8,911 nucleotides of DNA from Actinomycetota bacterium (GCA_005884155.1 VAXD01000077.1:1417-10327); one strand, 5' to 3'; shown: positions 1 through 7,089, counted from the stretch's first letter. Made by a program: numbers and translations. The notes: generated from the letters alone by a model not told the origin.

Positions 1-351
1 GAGGCCTTCCGCGAGGAGGGGATCGTCGAGAACTCCGCGACGATGGGCGAGGCGCTCGGCGATGGCCTGCGCGGCCTCCAGGAGCGGCATGAGTTGATCG
101 GCGAGGTGCGCGGCAAGGGTCTCTTCTGGGGCATCGAGCTCGTGCGCGACCGCGAGACACGCGAACCGCTGGTGCCATTCAACGCCTCGGGCGAAGACCT
201 CGCGCCGATCACGCGCCTGGCGAAGGCCGCCATGGAGCGCGGCCTCTACCTGATGACCCACTGGAACGTGATCATGGTCTGCCCGCCGCTGACCATCACG
301 CGCGAGGAGCTCGACGAGGGCCTGGGGATCCTCGACGAGGTCTTGATCTAA
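1..351 (+). CDS. Class III PLP-dependent aminotransferase, C-terminal fragment (5' end outside window)
   Basis: The frame is open from base 1 and ends at TAA (349-351), giving 116 codons of a protein whose start lies upstream of the window. It reads as the small C-terminal domain of a class III (omega) aminotransferase. The segment GEVRGKGLFWGIELV at about residues 34-48 of the fragment is the typical strand/turn of this fold. The end, CPPLTITREELDEGLGILDEVL, is the usual closing strand and helix. The family moves an amino group to a 2-oxo acid using pyridoxal phosphate. The catalytic lysine and most substrate-contacting residues are upstream and not visible, so I cannot tell taurine-, beta-alanine- or GABA-type enzymes apart. 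The gene converges on the histidine kinase and overlaps its stop codon by 4 bp. The family call is firm; the substrate is unknown. Confidence 0.9.
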   Translation, partial: EAFREEGIVENSATMGEALGDGLRGLQERHELIGEVRGKGLFWGIELVRDRETREPLVPFNASGEDLAPITRLAKAAMERGLYLMTHWNVIMVCPPLTITREELDEGLGILDEVLI

Positions 352-1697
352 GCAGTAGGAAGGCTCACAGCGAAGCGGGCACCGCTTGCGCTCGGCAGCG
401 ACTCGACGTCGCCGGCAGCCGCCCGGGCAAGCCGCCTGGCAAGCGGAAGCCCGAGCCCGGCGCCGTCCCCTGCGCCGTTGCGAGCGGCGGCTCCGCGAAC
501 CCCTGCCTCGAAGATGCGCTCGTGCTCGGAGCCCGCGACTCCGGGACCATCGTCCTCGATGAGGAACGTGACCCGCTTGGAGCCACCGTCGAGGGACACG
601 CGCACGCGCCGATGCCCATACCGGATCGCGTTCTCAACGACGGGCTGAAGCGTACGGACGGCGAGCTCCCGGTCGACGCCGACGCGAAGTGGAGAGCGGG
701 GCCGTTCGACCGCCAGCGAGACTCCGCGCTCGGCAGCCGCGTGATCGCAAAGCTCGGCCGCCTTGGCGGCGGCCTCATATGCATCGGCGGTCCCATGTGC
801 CAGCCCCGCCTCCTGCTGCGCTGCCGAAACGAGCGCCTCGATCGTCGAGGCCACCTCCTTCGCGTTGCGGAGAACGACCTCGAGCGCAGCCCGGTAGTCG
901 GAGGCGCTGCGCTCCCGCCGCAACGCTAGATCGGCCTCCGCGGCGATCCTCGCGACAGGCGTGCGCAGCTCGTGCGAGAGCTCTGCCGAGAAACGCTGCT
1001 CGCGTCTCAGGCTCGCCGCGATTCGGTTCAAGAGGCTGTCCAAGGTTGCTGCGAGACGCGTCAGCTCGTCATGCGGCTCGCCCAGCTCGAAACGGCGGTC
1101 GAGCTGGTGCTCGCTCCAGTCGGCGGCCTCGTGCGTCATGCGCTCGACGGGGCGGAAGGCCGCGGCGAGCACCCAGCGAGCCGCCAGCGCGACGACAAGG
1201 GCGAGCAGCAACGCGAGCGCGAGCGAACCGATCAGCGCGGTCCGCCTGGTCTGTTCGTACGGGGCGAGCGACACGCCTGCGACAACCGTCCCCAGCCTTT
1301 TGCCCTCGAACACGGCGGGCATTGCATAGAGCCGGACGTCCGCATCGCTGACGTCGAGGAAGCGACTGCCGCCCCCGGCCAGGGAACGTGCCGCATCGGC
1401 AACCGCCTTTGAGCCGCGGGGCGCCCTGAGCGTCTTCCCGCGCGAGAACACCCAGAACTGGCTTTCTCCTCCGGCCTGATCGGGAATGTCGCCCGGATCG
1501 ATGGTGTTCGCGGTCGGCTGCAACGCCGTCAGTTGCGCCGTGGCGCGGGTCCGGGCGAGGTCGCTCGCGTTGTGTGAGAGGCTACGCGCCAGGAGAAGGT
1601 TGAAGCCGGCCGTCATCGCCGCGACGGCCAGGACGACGGCCCCCAGCACAGCCAGGAGCAGGCGGGTCCGGACGCTGCGCACCCGAAGCCCGCTCAT
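348..1697 (-). CDS. Two-component sensor histidine kinase (HAMP-HisKA-HATPase), membrane bound
   Basis: A 449-residue sensor kinase that should autophosphorylate on histidine and pass phosphate to the regulator encoded just upstream. A membrane helix spans about residues 12-36. An extracytoplasmic sensor region of about 115 residues follows (37-152), with a second helix at about 153-179. A HAMP linker lies at about 180-232. The H box FSAELSHELRTP carries the phospho-acceptor His242. The N box VVENAIRYG has Asn356. The G1 box DDGPG is at 382-386, the F box IFEAGVRG near 395-402, and the G2 box GAGLGL at 413-418. All catalytic boxes are present, so it should be active. I chose the ATG at 1697 because it forms an ATGA overlap with the regulator stop; a start 14 codons earlier (1739) is possible but adds only a basic, unstructured tail. 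The sensor region is not one I recognise, so the signal is unknown. It ends in TAG (350-348), overlapping the convergent aminotransferase. Confidence 0.96.
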   Translation of the reverse strand: MSGLRVRSVRTRLLLAVLGAVVLAVAAMTAGFNLLLARSLSHNASDLARTRATAQLTALQPTANTIDPGDIPDQAGGESQFWVFSRGKTLRAPRGSKAVADAARSLAGGGSRFLDVSDADVRLYAMPAVFEGKRLGTVVAGVSLAPYEQTRRTALIGSLALALLLALVVALAARWVLAAAFRPVERMTHEAADWSEHQLDRRFELGEPHDELTRLAATLDSLLNRIAASLRREQRFSAELSHELRTPVARIAAEADLALRRERSASDYRAALEVVLRNAKEVASTIEALVSAAQQEAGLAHGTADAYEAAAKAAELCDHAAAERGVSLAVERPRSPLRVGVDRELAVRTLQPVVENAIRYGHRRVRVSLDGGSKRVTFLIEDDGPGVAGSEHERIFEAGVRGAAARNGAGDGAGLGLPLARRLARAAAGDVESLPSASGARFAVSLPTA

Positions 1698-2365
1698 TCG
1701 AGCCGGTACCCCACGCCGTGCACTGTCACGATCTCGCACGGGGCCGCGAGCTCGAGAAGCTTCCGTCGCAGGCGGGAGATGTAAGCGTCAAGCGTGTTCT
1801 CATGGACGATTGCGCCTTCAGGCCAACCGGCCCTAACAAGGTCGCGCCGCCTGACGACGCCGCCGCTCTCACCCAGAAGCCGCCCGATCAGGCGGTACTC
1901 CGTCGGGGTGAGTGAGCGCTCCCGATCGCCCGCAGCCACCGCATGGCGTGTGGGGTCGAGCCTCAGTCCGCGGTCGCTCGTCGGCGGCTCCTCCGGCCGA
2001 CTCCTGCGCAGCAGCGCCTGCAGCCGCGCGACGAGTTCAGCGAAAGCGAACGGCTTGGTGAGGTAGTCGTCACCGCCGACCCGGAAACCGGCGAGGCGCT
2101 CGACAAGCCCGTCCCGGGCCGTCAGAAACAGCACGGGCGCCTCCACGCCTTGCGCACGGAGCGCCTGGCAGAGGTCGCGGCCGTCGGTGTCGGGCAAGCC
2201 GATGTCCACCACGAGCGCGTCGGCAGGAGCGGCGACGGCACGCTTCAGCAGATCTGCCCCGTTGCTCGTTGCTTCCGCCCGGAAGCCCTCTTCGGCAAGG
2301 CCGCGAACGAGAATTCCTCGCAACTCGGCGTCGTCTTCGACGATCAGGACTCGAGGTTCCATCAT
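1694..2365 (-). CDS. OmpR/PhoB-family response regulator
   Basis: A 223-residue DNA-binding response regulator, the normal length for the OmpR/PhoB family. The receiver domain (about 1-120) has the acidic pair Asp11/Asp12, the phosphorylation site Asp54 in VVDIGLPD, the switch Thr82 in FLTA and the conserved Lys104 in LTKPF. A linker rich in Pro and Glu leads to a winged-helix domain (about 133-223) with LTPTEYRLI, a recognition helix around ENTLDAYISRLRRKL, and the closing wing VTVHGVGYRLE. The start is either of two adjacent ATGs (2365 or 2362). GAGGA at 2370-2366 sits directly before the first, and the first makes the ATGA overlap with the permease stop, so I prefer 2365. The frame stays open far upstream inside the permease gene, but that extension is arginine/alanine-rich shadow sequence. 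The downstream partner is the histidine kinase, and the likely target is this operon (see the repeats at 6997-7037). Confidence 0.97.
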   Translation of the reverse strand: MMEPRVLIVEDDAELRGILVRGLAEEGFRAEATSNGADLLKRAVAAPADALVVDIGLPDTDGRDLCQALRAQGVEAPVLFLTARDGLVERLAGFRVGGDDYLTKPFAFAELVARLQALLRRSRPEEPPTSDRGLRLDPTRHAVAAGDRERSLTPTEYRLIGRLLGESGGVVRRRDLVRAGWPEGAIVHENTLDAYISRLRRKLLELAAPCEIVTVHGVGYRLE

Positions 2366-5049
2366 TCCTCGCGCAGGATCGTGCCCAACCGTAGCCGCGA
2401 CAGCCCGCGAGAGGCGAGCGCGACGGCGACTATTCCGCCCAGGACAGCAGCCCCCGCGAGCGCTCCAAGGAAGGTCCAGGGAAGGGCGAGTCGGTCCGGC
2501 GGTGGGTCGAAGACGTGCTGCAGCATCGCCACGAGCATCTCGGCAAGCAGCCATCCGAGCAGGACGGCGAGCATGAGTGCAGCCCCCAGCACGAGGGAGG
2601 CCTCGCTCCAAACGAACGCCGCGACCGACCGCAGCGAGGCGCCGAGCGCCTCCATGGTCGCGAGCTCGTGGCGGCGTTCGGCCACGGCGACGAGCACGAA
2701 CAGCCCGATCGCGGCGGCGGCGAGGAGAACCGCGAACACCTCTTCGATGCGGCTGATCCCGGCGAGGTCGACGGTGGTGATCGAGCTCACCGTCTGAGCC
2801 GTCTGCCGGCGGATGTTCTTGACGACCGCGCCGGAGCTCCTCGCCGCCGCCGCGACGCGGCGTGAGACGGCGACCGGCCCGGATCTGGCCTTGACGAAGA
2901 CCACGTTGGGGCCCGGGTCGTGCGTGAGGCGCTCGAGGTACGTGAGGTTGGCGACCATGAACGAGTCACGCGGCGCCGACGGGAACTCCTGGACGATGCC
3001 CGCGACGTGGAAAGGGGCGACCTTGAACGCTCCGGTCCGCCGGTCGAGCACTCGAAGCTTCAGAAGGTCGCCGATCGCCAGCGAGTAGTCCGTGACCGTC
3101 TCACGCGAGACGAGGATTCCGTCCGGGCGAGCCCGCAGGCGCGCGAGCATCTGCGCCGCGCTCCCGCCAAGGAAGTACGAGTCCCGCAGCGTGGTGCCGC
3201 GCCCGATCGTCAGCGGGTCGATTCCAAAGGTGTCCTGCAAGTCAGGCCCGACGTAGGCGTACGAGTGGTCGACCGCCGTTGTTCCGGCGACGCCTGGAAT
3301 CTTGGCGATTCGGCCGACGAGCCCGTTCTTTGCAACTGCACCGGGAGGCGCGTCCACGACGACGTCGCCGCCGAGCGAGAGCTGCGCGTCAACCAGCGTC
3401 TGCTGGTCGTACGTCGCCGTGAAGATGCCGAGGTTGACGCCGAAGGCGAGCAGGAGCGCTGTAACGACAAGCCCGCGGTTGATCGCGGCGCCCCTCCGCC
3501 CGGCGCTCGCGAGCAGGAAGCCGGCCGTGGTCTGAGCGCGCTGCCCCGCGACCCGCCGGGCGACCCAGGCAAGAATCCGACCGCGGGCTCGGACTAGCAG
3601 CAGCGTGGCGCCGATCCAGAGCAGCGCCGGAGCGAGGAACATGTAGACGGAGAGCGAGAGCGTCGGGTTCGAGTCCGGGTTGACGACCGCGGAGAAGCCT
3701 GTCCTCGCGGTCAGCCAGTAGACGAGGCCGCTGACCACCAGGGCGAGGATGTCGAGGTAGAGGCGCGCCCAGAGTGGTTGCCCTGCCCGTCTCACGGGCC
3801 TGCCTGCCTCGACGACAGAGCCCCGAAACGCGCTGAGCCCTGTGCCGACGCGGGCCGCGAGGGCGCCGGCGAAGGCGAGCGCGATGCAGATCCCGAACGT
3901 CGCCAGCGCGCGCGCGAGGCCGATCGTCCCCGCGCTGCTGACCAGGAACCGCACGCTCATGAGAGCAACGCCAGTCCCGAGCGCGCCTGCGAGGAGGCCG
4001 ATGGCCGAGCTCTCTGCCGCGGCGAGCGTGAGAACATCTTTCCGCGAGGCGCCTCTGGCCCGAAGCAGGGCGAGGTCACGACGGTCGCGCTCGACCGTCC
4101 CGAGCGCGGCGAGATACGCCAGCCCGAGCGCCACGAGAGCACCCGGCACGGCGAGCATGATGTAGAGCGTCTCGGCGTAGAGCGCGTCTCCCGCCGCGGT
4201 GCTGAGGCTGTCGCCGAGGTTGTCCACGAACTGGATCCGCCCGGGGAATGAGCGCTCGACCCGGTTTCGGATCTGCGTCGCGCGCCTCAGGGCGGCAGAC
4301 GGGCTGCCGCCGAGCGCTCGTGGATCGACGTTCGCCTGGACCTGCCATTGGACCCCGGTCTGCGCTCCCGGAACGCCGGAGGCGCCGACCGCCGAGACCG
4401 CCGGCAGGGCAGGAGCGACCCGCCGGGCGAACGTGCCGATGGGCAGGATCGCGACGTCGGCCGGGGGCTGCGCGGGCGCGGGGCCCGAGAGTGGGTTCAG
4501 CGGCTGGAAGAGGACGTCAGCCGCCGTGACGAGCGCGATCCCCGAGACGCGGAACGACACGGGCTTCACCCCGGTCCTCGGCGTCAGCGAGATCGTGTCT
4601 CCGGGCTGGGCCTGAAGAGTCGCCGCAAGCTGCTGGTCGAGAACGATCGAGCCGGGCTCGAACCTCCCGCGCAGGAATCTGAAGGCCTTGACGTGGGCCG
4701 GATAGTCCCGTGGGACTGCGAGTAGAGCTCCCGATGCGGAGTTGATCTCTCCGACCGCCGCCCGGTGCGCGGTCCCCGCGAACGGCGCCGCTGCTACTGG
4801 AGTCGCAGCCAGGACGTCCGGCTGCGCGGCGATTCCGCGGGAGAGCCGCTGCGCCACCTGGTAGGAACCGACCGGCCCCTGCCAATCGAGCGGCACGCTG
4901 CGGACGGCGCTCGCGGTCATCGTGCGCAACGAGTGGCCGATGAAGATCACCATCGAGCCGAGCAGAGCGACCGCCGCCGCCAGGACGAGCACCCTGGCGG
5001 CCGTCCGCCACGGCGCCCGCGCCAGGCCGCGCAACGCCAGAAGCGTCAC
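2362..5049 (-). CDS. Large FtsX/MacB-type ABC transporter permease (two FtsX domains, about 10 TM)
   Basis: An 895-residue membrane protein of the mechanotransmission ABC class (FtsX, LolCE, MacB, BceB type). I see about ten hydrophobic helices: near 18-38, 293-316, 342-366, 380-400, 430-447, 465-487, 526-546, 770-790, 815-842 and 857-880. Two large non-membrane regions lie outside the membrane, at about 40-290 and 547-768. Each half carries the typical cytoplasmic coupling segment after a helix: ERDRRDLALLRARGASRKDV (320-339) and ERRHELATMEALGASLRSV (791-809). These segments contact the ATPases in this family. The single chain therefore equals two fused FtsX permeases and should pair with the two ATPases encoded just upstream. 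The start is GTG at 5049 in a GTGA overlap with the preceding ATPase; the stop overlaps the regulator start as ATGA. Such proteins usually move lipids, lipoproteins or peptides at the envelope, or drive periplasmic work, rather than solute import. The substrate cannot be read from the sequence. Confidence 0.95.
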   Translation of the reverse strand: MTLLALRGLARAPWRTAARVLVLAAAVALLGSMVIFIGHSLRTMTASAVRSVPLDWQGPVGSYQVAQRLSRGIAAQPDVLAATPVAAAPFAGTAHRAAVGEINSASGALLAVPRDYPAHVKAFRFLRGRFEPGSIVLDQQLAATLQAQPGDTISLTPRTGVKPVSFRVSGIALVTAADVLFQPLNPLSGPAPAQPPADVAILPIGTFARRVAPALPAVSAVGASGVPGAQTGVQWQVQANVDPRALGGSPSAALRRATQIRNRVERSFPGRIQFVDNLGDSLSTAAGDALYAETLYIMLAVPGALVALGLAYLAALGTVERDRRDLALLRARGASRKDVLTLAAAESSAIGLLAGALGTGVALMSVRFLVSSAGTIGLARALATFGICIALAFAGALAARVGTGLSAFRGSVVEAGRPVRRAGQPLWARLYLDILALVVSGLVYWLTARTGFSAVVNPDSNPTLSLSVYMFLAPALLWIGATLLLVRARGRILAWVARRVAGQRAQTTAGFLLASAGRRGAAINRGLVVTALLLAFGVNLGIFTATYDQQTLVDAQLSLGGDVVVDAPPGAVAKNGLVGRIAKIPGVAGTTAVDHSYAYVGPDLQDTFGIDPLTIGRGTTLRDSYFLGGSAAQMLARLRARPDGILVSRETVTDYSLAIGDLLKLRVLDRRTGAFKVAPFHVAGIVQEFPSAPRDSFMVANLTYLERLTHDPGPNVVFVKARSGPVAVSRRVAAAARSSGAVVKNIRRQTAQTVSSITTVDLAGISRIEEVFAVLLAAAAIGLFVLVAVAERRHELATMEALGASLRSVAAFVWSEASLVLGAALMLAVLLGWLLAEMLVAMLQHVFDPPPDRLALPWTFLGALAGAAVLGGIVAVALASRGLSRLRLGTILREE

Positions 5050-5681
5050 GCTTCCACCGCCTCGCGGGCGATCCGTCCGTCGTGCAGCTCGACCTCGCGC
5101 TCGAGCCTTGAGGCGACGCTTGGATCGTGCGTCGCCACCACGAGCCCGAACCCGAGCTCCCGCTGCAGCTCTTCGAGCAAGCTCAGAACGCGCGCGCTCG
5201 TATCCGAGTCCAGGTGGCCTGTGGGCTCGTCGCAGAGCAGCAGCCTCGTTTCCTGGGCGAGAGCCCGGGCGATTGCGACCCGTTGCGCCTCGCCTCCGGA
5301 GAGCTCACCGGGAAGCTGGTCGAGCCTGTGGGAGAGCCCGACGAGCTCGAGCAGCTCCTCCGGCCCCAGGTGCACGCGCCCCCCACGGTGTGACACGTTC
5401 TGGGCGAAGGCGACGTTCTCGAATGCGGTGAAGTGCGGAAGGAGGTTCGCGCTCTGGAAGACGTAGCTGGCGCGCGAGGTGCGCTCGACGACGCCCGAGC
5501 TAGGCTCGACGAGCCCGCCGAGAACGTGGAGCAAGGTCGTCTTGCCCGAGCCGGAGCGGCCGAGGAGGGCGACCGTCTCGCCCTCGCGCGCCTCGAAGTC
5601 CACTCCGGCGAGGGCCCGCACCTCCGCGTCGCCGCGGCCGTACACGACCGACACGTCTCGACACCAGGCCAGCACGGTCAC
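5046..5681 (-). CDS. ABC transporter ATP-binding protein (LolD/MacB-type), ATPase B
   Basis: A 211-residue cytoplasmic ATPase that should power the adjacent permease. The Walker A motif is GRSGSGKT (41-48). The Q-loop glutamine is Gln76 in YVFQ. The ABC signature LSGGEAQR is at 127-134. The Walker B LLLCDEP places Asp151 and the catalytic Glu152, followed by TGHLD, and the switch His185 lies in ATHD. All catalytic elements are present. The short N-terminus with VRALAGVDFEAREGE and the overall length match the LolD/MacB/FtsE group that pairs with FtsX-type permeases. It differs clearly from ATPase A just upstream (for example the signature is GEAQR, not GEQQR), so the two are not a recent duplicate. 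It starts with GTG at 5681 in a GTGA overlap with ATPase A and ends in a GTGA overlap with the permease. Only a weak AGGG is seen upstream, so translation probably depends on coupling. Confidence 0.96.
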   Translation of the reverse strand: MTVLAWCRDVSVVYGRGDAEVRALAGVDFEAREGETVALLGRSGSGKTTLLHVLGGLVEPSSGVVERTSRASYVFQSANLLPHFTAFENVAFAQNVSHRGGRVHLGPEELLELVGLSHRLDQLPGELSGGEAQRVAIARALAQETRLLLCDEPTGHLDSDTSARVLSLLEELQRELGFGLVVATHDPSVASRLEREVELHDGRIAREAVEA

Positions 5682-6388
5682 ACAAAGGCCCTGCCGTCGC
5701 GAATCTCCACCACACGGTCGGCGGTGGCCGCAACCGCCGGAGAATGGGTCACGACGACGACCGTCGCGCCGAAGTCCCGCCGAAGGCGGCGGAACTCTTC
5801 GAGCACGACCTCCTCGTTGCGCTCGTCGAGCTCCGCCGTGGGCTCGTCCGCGAGCACGAGTGGGGCATGTCGCGCCGCCGCAGCCGCGATCGTGACGCGC
5901 TGTTGCTCGCCACCTGAGAGCGTGCCTGCGCGGTGTCCGGCTCGATCCGCCAGCCCGAAATGGGCGAGTGCCTCGTCAGCGGCACCGCGGTCGCGGTTCG
6001 CCAGCCGCAGCGAGACGCTTACGTTCTCGCGCGCCGTCAGGTTCGGCCACAGGTTCCCGTTCTGGAACACGAGCGCGAGCTCGTTCGCGCGATACTCGGC
6101 GAGCTCGGAATCGTCCAGGCGCGCAAGCGATCGCCCGGAAACGCGCACCTCGCCGGCCGACGGTTGGTCGAGCCCGGCGGCGAGGTGGAGAAAGGTCGTC
6201 TTCCCCGAGCCCGACGGGCCGAGAACCGCGACGAGCTCGCCCTGGTCGACCCGCAGGTCGAGACCCCTCAGCGCAACTACGTCGTTATCGCCTGCGCGGA
6301 AGATCTTGAATACGTCGTGCAGCTCGAGCGCCCCCCACTCGACCTGCTCTTGACGCTCTGGCTCACGGTAGAGGCTCCTTACCTCCAC
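5678..6388 (-). CDS. ABC transporter ATP-binding protein (LolD/MacB-type), ATPase A
   Basis: A 236-residue ATPase, the first of two in this operon. The Walker A motif is GPSGSGKT (57-64), the Q-loop is Gln109 in LVFQ, the signature LSGGEQQR is at 157-164, the Walker B LVLADEP gives Asp181/Glu182, and the switch His215 lies in VVTH. ALELHDVFKIFRAG at 20-33 is the usual first strand of LolD-type ATPases, so the first 18-19 residues are an N-terminal extension. I use GTG at 6388, the only standard in-frame start before the Walker A region; this overlaps the lipoprotein end by 10 bp. The call is slightly awkward because the purine-rich GGAGGTAAGGAG (6386-6375) lies just after, not before, that start. 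With ATPase B it likely forms a heterodimer under the two-domain permease. Its end makes a GTGA overlap with ATPase B. Confidence 0.94.
   Translation of the reverse strand: MEVRSLYREPERQEQVEWGALELHDVFKIFRAGDNDVVALRGLDLRVDQGELVAVLGPSGSGKTTFLHLAAGLDQPSAGEVRVSGRSLARLDDSELAEYRANELALVFQNGNLWPNLTARENVSVSLRLANRDRGAADEALAHFGLADRAGHRAGTLSGGEQQRVTIAAAAARHAPLVLADEPTAELDERNEEVVLEEFRRLRRDFGATVVVVTHSPAVAATADRVVEIRDGRAFV
6375..6386 (-). promoter_or_regulatory. Strong Shine-Dalgarno-like tract at the lipoprotein/ATPase A junction
   Basis: On the minus strand GGAGGTAAGGAG contains the lipoprotein stop (TAA, 6381-6379). It sits immediately downstream of the in-frame GTG (6388) used for ATPase A. The next GTG after it (6366-6364, eight bases beyond the tract) has ideal spacing but lies in a different frame from the ATPase. 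The tract may hold terminating ribosomes for re-initiation at the nearby GTG. Alternatively it may mark a sequence or frame problem in the run of six C at 6326-6335. Its role is inferred only. Confidence 0.4.
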
Positions 6389-6996
6389 CGGAAGCTCTCG
6401 CTCATCAGCCGGTACGCGTCGACGTTGTCGACACCGACCGGCGTGCCGAGGTCGATGGTCGCCACGTTCCCCGCCCGGGAGAAGTAGTAGCGGTCGACGG
6501 TCAGCGTCACGCGCTTGCCGGTGACCGGATTCGGAGCGCTTTGGGTCGAGTACACGACCTTGATCACGGGGCTGTCACCGATCGTCATGCGCTTCGGTGC
6601 CGAGGTGATGCGGGCTTGCTGCAGAGAAGGATCATTCCGGACGTCCGCGGCAGTCGGAGGGGAGCCTCCGTGGATCACGATCCGGACGATGTTGTTCTTG
6701 TCGCGGAAGACCGCCGCGCTGGAACTGCCGCTCTGCGCCCACCCCTCGGGGTACTTGATCGACCAGCCCGCCTTCGAATGAAAGAGGAGGTAGATCTGAT
6801 TGTCGGGGATGTCTCCCGTCGCAGCCGAAGCGGCCTCGGCCTGGAGCGCACCGGGCGACGTCGACGTCTGCGCGGGCTGGGTAGTGGGGGAGGCAGTCGT
6901 GGCCGCCGGGCTCTTCGACGCATGCTTGGCGCCACCGCAACCGGCGACCACGAAGGTCGCGGCAAGGGCTGGGAGGAGAACGAAACGGCCTTTCAT
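6379..6996 (-). CDS. Predicted secreted lipoprotein with PsbP-like domain
   Basis: A 205-residue exported protein. The N-terminus MKGRF plus a hydrophobic stretch ends in the lipobox VAGC, with Cys20 as the likely lipidated residue, so it should be anchored on the outer face of the membrane. A Ser/Thr/Ala/Pro-rich spacer (about 21-60) follows. The globular part (about 66-205) contains FHSKAGWSIKYPEGW, then alternating strands such as NIVRIVIHG, SPVIKVVY and RVTLTVDRYYFSRAGNVATIDLGTP. It ends with an aromatic/basic SFRWR. The pattern 'GWSIKYPEGW...' plus these strands is typical of PsbP/Mog1-fold lipoproteins in actinobacteria; I base the fold on pattern only. It is the first gene of the operon, so it may bind the transported substrate or signal for the FtsX-type permease or the sensor kinase. 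The ATG at 6996 is preceded directly by repeats (6997-7037) with only a weak AGGCG, so a leaderless transcript is possible. Confidence 0.88.
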   Translation of the reverse strand: MKGRFVLLPALAATFVVAGCGGAKHASKSPAATTASPTTQPAQTSTSPGALQAEAASAATGDIPDNQIYLLFHSKAGWSIKYPEGWAQSGSSSAAVFRDKNNIVRIVIHGGSPPTAADVRNDPSLQQARITSAPKRMTIGDSPVIKVVYSTQSAPNPVTGKRVTLTVDRYYFSRAGNVATIDLGTPVGVDNVDAYRLMSESFRWR

Positions 6997-7037
6997 CGCC
7001 TGAATGCTGGGTGAACGAGCCTGAACGCCGCCTGACC
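6997..7037 (-). promoter_or_regulatory. Four phased direct repeats, candidate response-regulator operator
   Basis: Reading the minus strand toward the lipoprotein start, four units follow one another: GGTCAGGCGGC (7037-7027), GTTCAGGCTC (7026-7017), GTTCACCCAGC (7016-7006) and ATTCAGGCG (7005-6997). The unit starts are spaced 11, 10 and 11 bp, about one DNA turn each, with TCA constant in all four and TTCAGGC twice. OmpR/PhoB-family regulators bind direct repeats with this spacing, and the third unit contains GTTCACC, the core described for Streptomyces PhoP boxes. The array lies right before the operon that encodes an OmpR-family regulator, so autoregulation is the natural reading. Its closeness to the start codon would suit repression, or control of the divergent promoter. 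The repeats are seen directly; the binding protein is inferred. Confidence 0.55.
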
Positions 7038-7062
7038 GCCTCGCGAAAGCCTGCGCTACCCT
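7032..7062 (+). promoter_or_regulatory. Possible promoter of the small divergent gene
   Basis: TACCCT at 7057-7062 fits the TANNNT form of a -10 element. CTGACC at 7032-7037, 19 bp upstream, is a weak -35-like match that lies inside the first operator-like repeat. Transcription would begin near 7069, giving a short leader ahead of GAGGGGAG (7078-7085). The spacing is slightly long and the -35 is poor, so this is tentative. Confidence 0.25.
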
Positions 7063-7077
7063 GTTCGCTCCGCCGCC

Positions 7078-7085
7078 GAGGGGAG
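7078..7085 (+). promoter_or_regulatory. Ribosome binding site for the small gene with non-standard start
   Basis: GAGGGGAG is a purine-rich Shine-Dalgarno-like tract, four bases before an in-frame ATC (7090) and 13 before an in-frame ATT (7099). It is the main hint for where translation of the 7090-7341 frame begins, because no ATG, GTG or TTG is present there. Confidence 0.4.
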
Positions 7086-7089
7086 CCTC

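Noticed and set aside
1698..1739. 14-residue N-terminal extension of the histidine kinase
   Set aside because: The ATG at 1697 gives a 4-bp overlap like the other junctions and a normal basic N-terminus before the first membrane helix.
2366..2611. 82-residue N-terminal extension of the response regulator frame
   Set aside because: It lies wholly inside the permease gene in another frame, is rich in Arg/Ala/Gly/Cys as expected of GC-rich shadow sequence, and the receiver domain starts normally at the double ATG with an ATGA overlap.
1943..2797. Long plus-strand open frame (284 codons) opposite the regulator and permease
   Set aside because: It is antisense to two clear genes, has low-complexity Arg/Ser/Ala composition and no recognisable domain; long shadow frames are expected at this GC content.
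3778..4251. Plus-strand frame opposite the permease (157 codons)
   Set aside because: It is antisense to a continuous, well-formed permease with FtsX coupling motifs, and its Arg/Glu-rich composition is that of a shadow frame.
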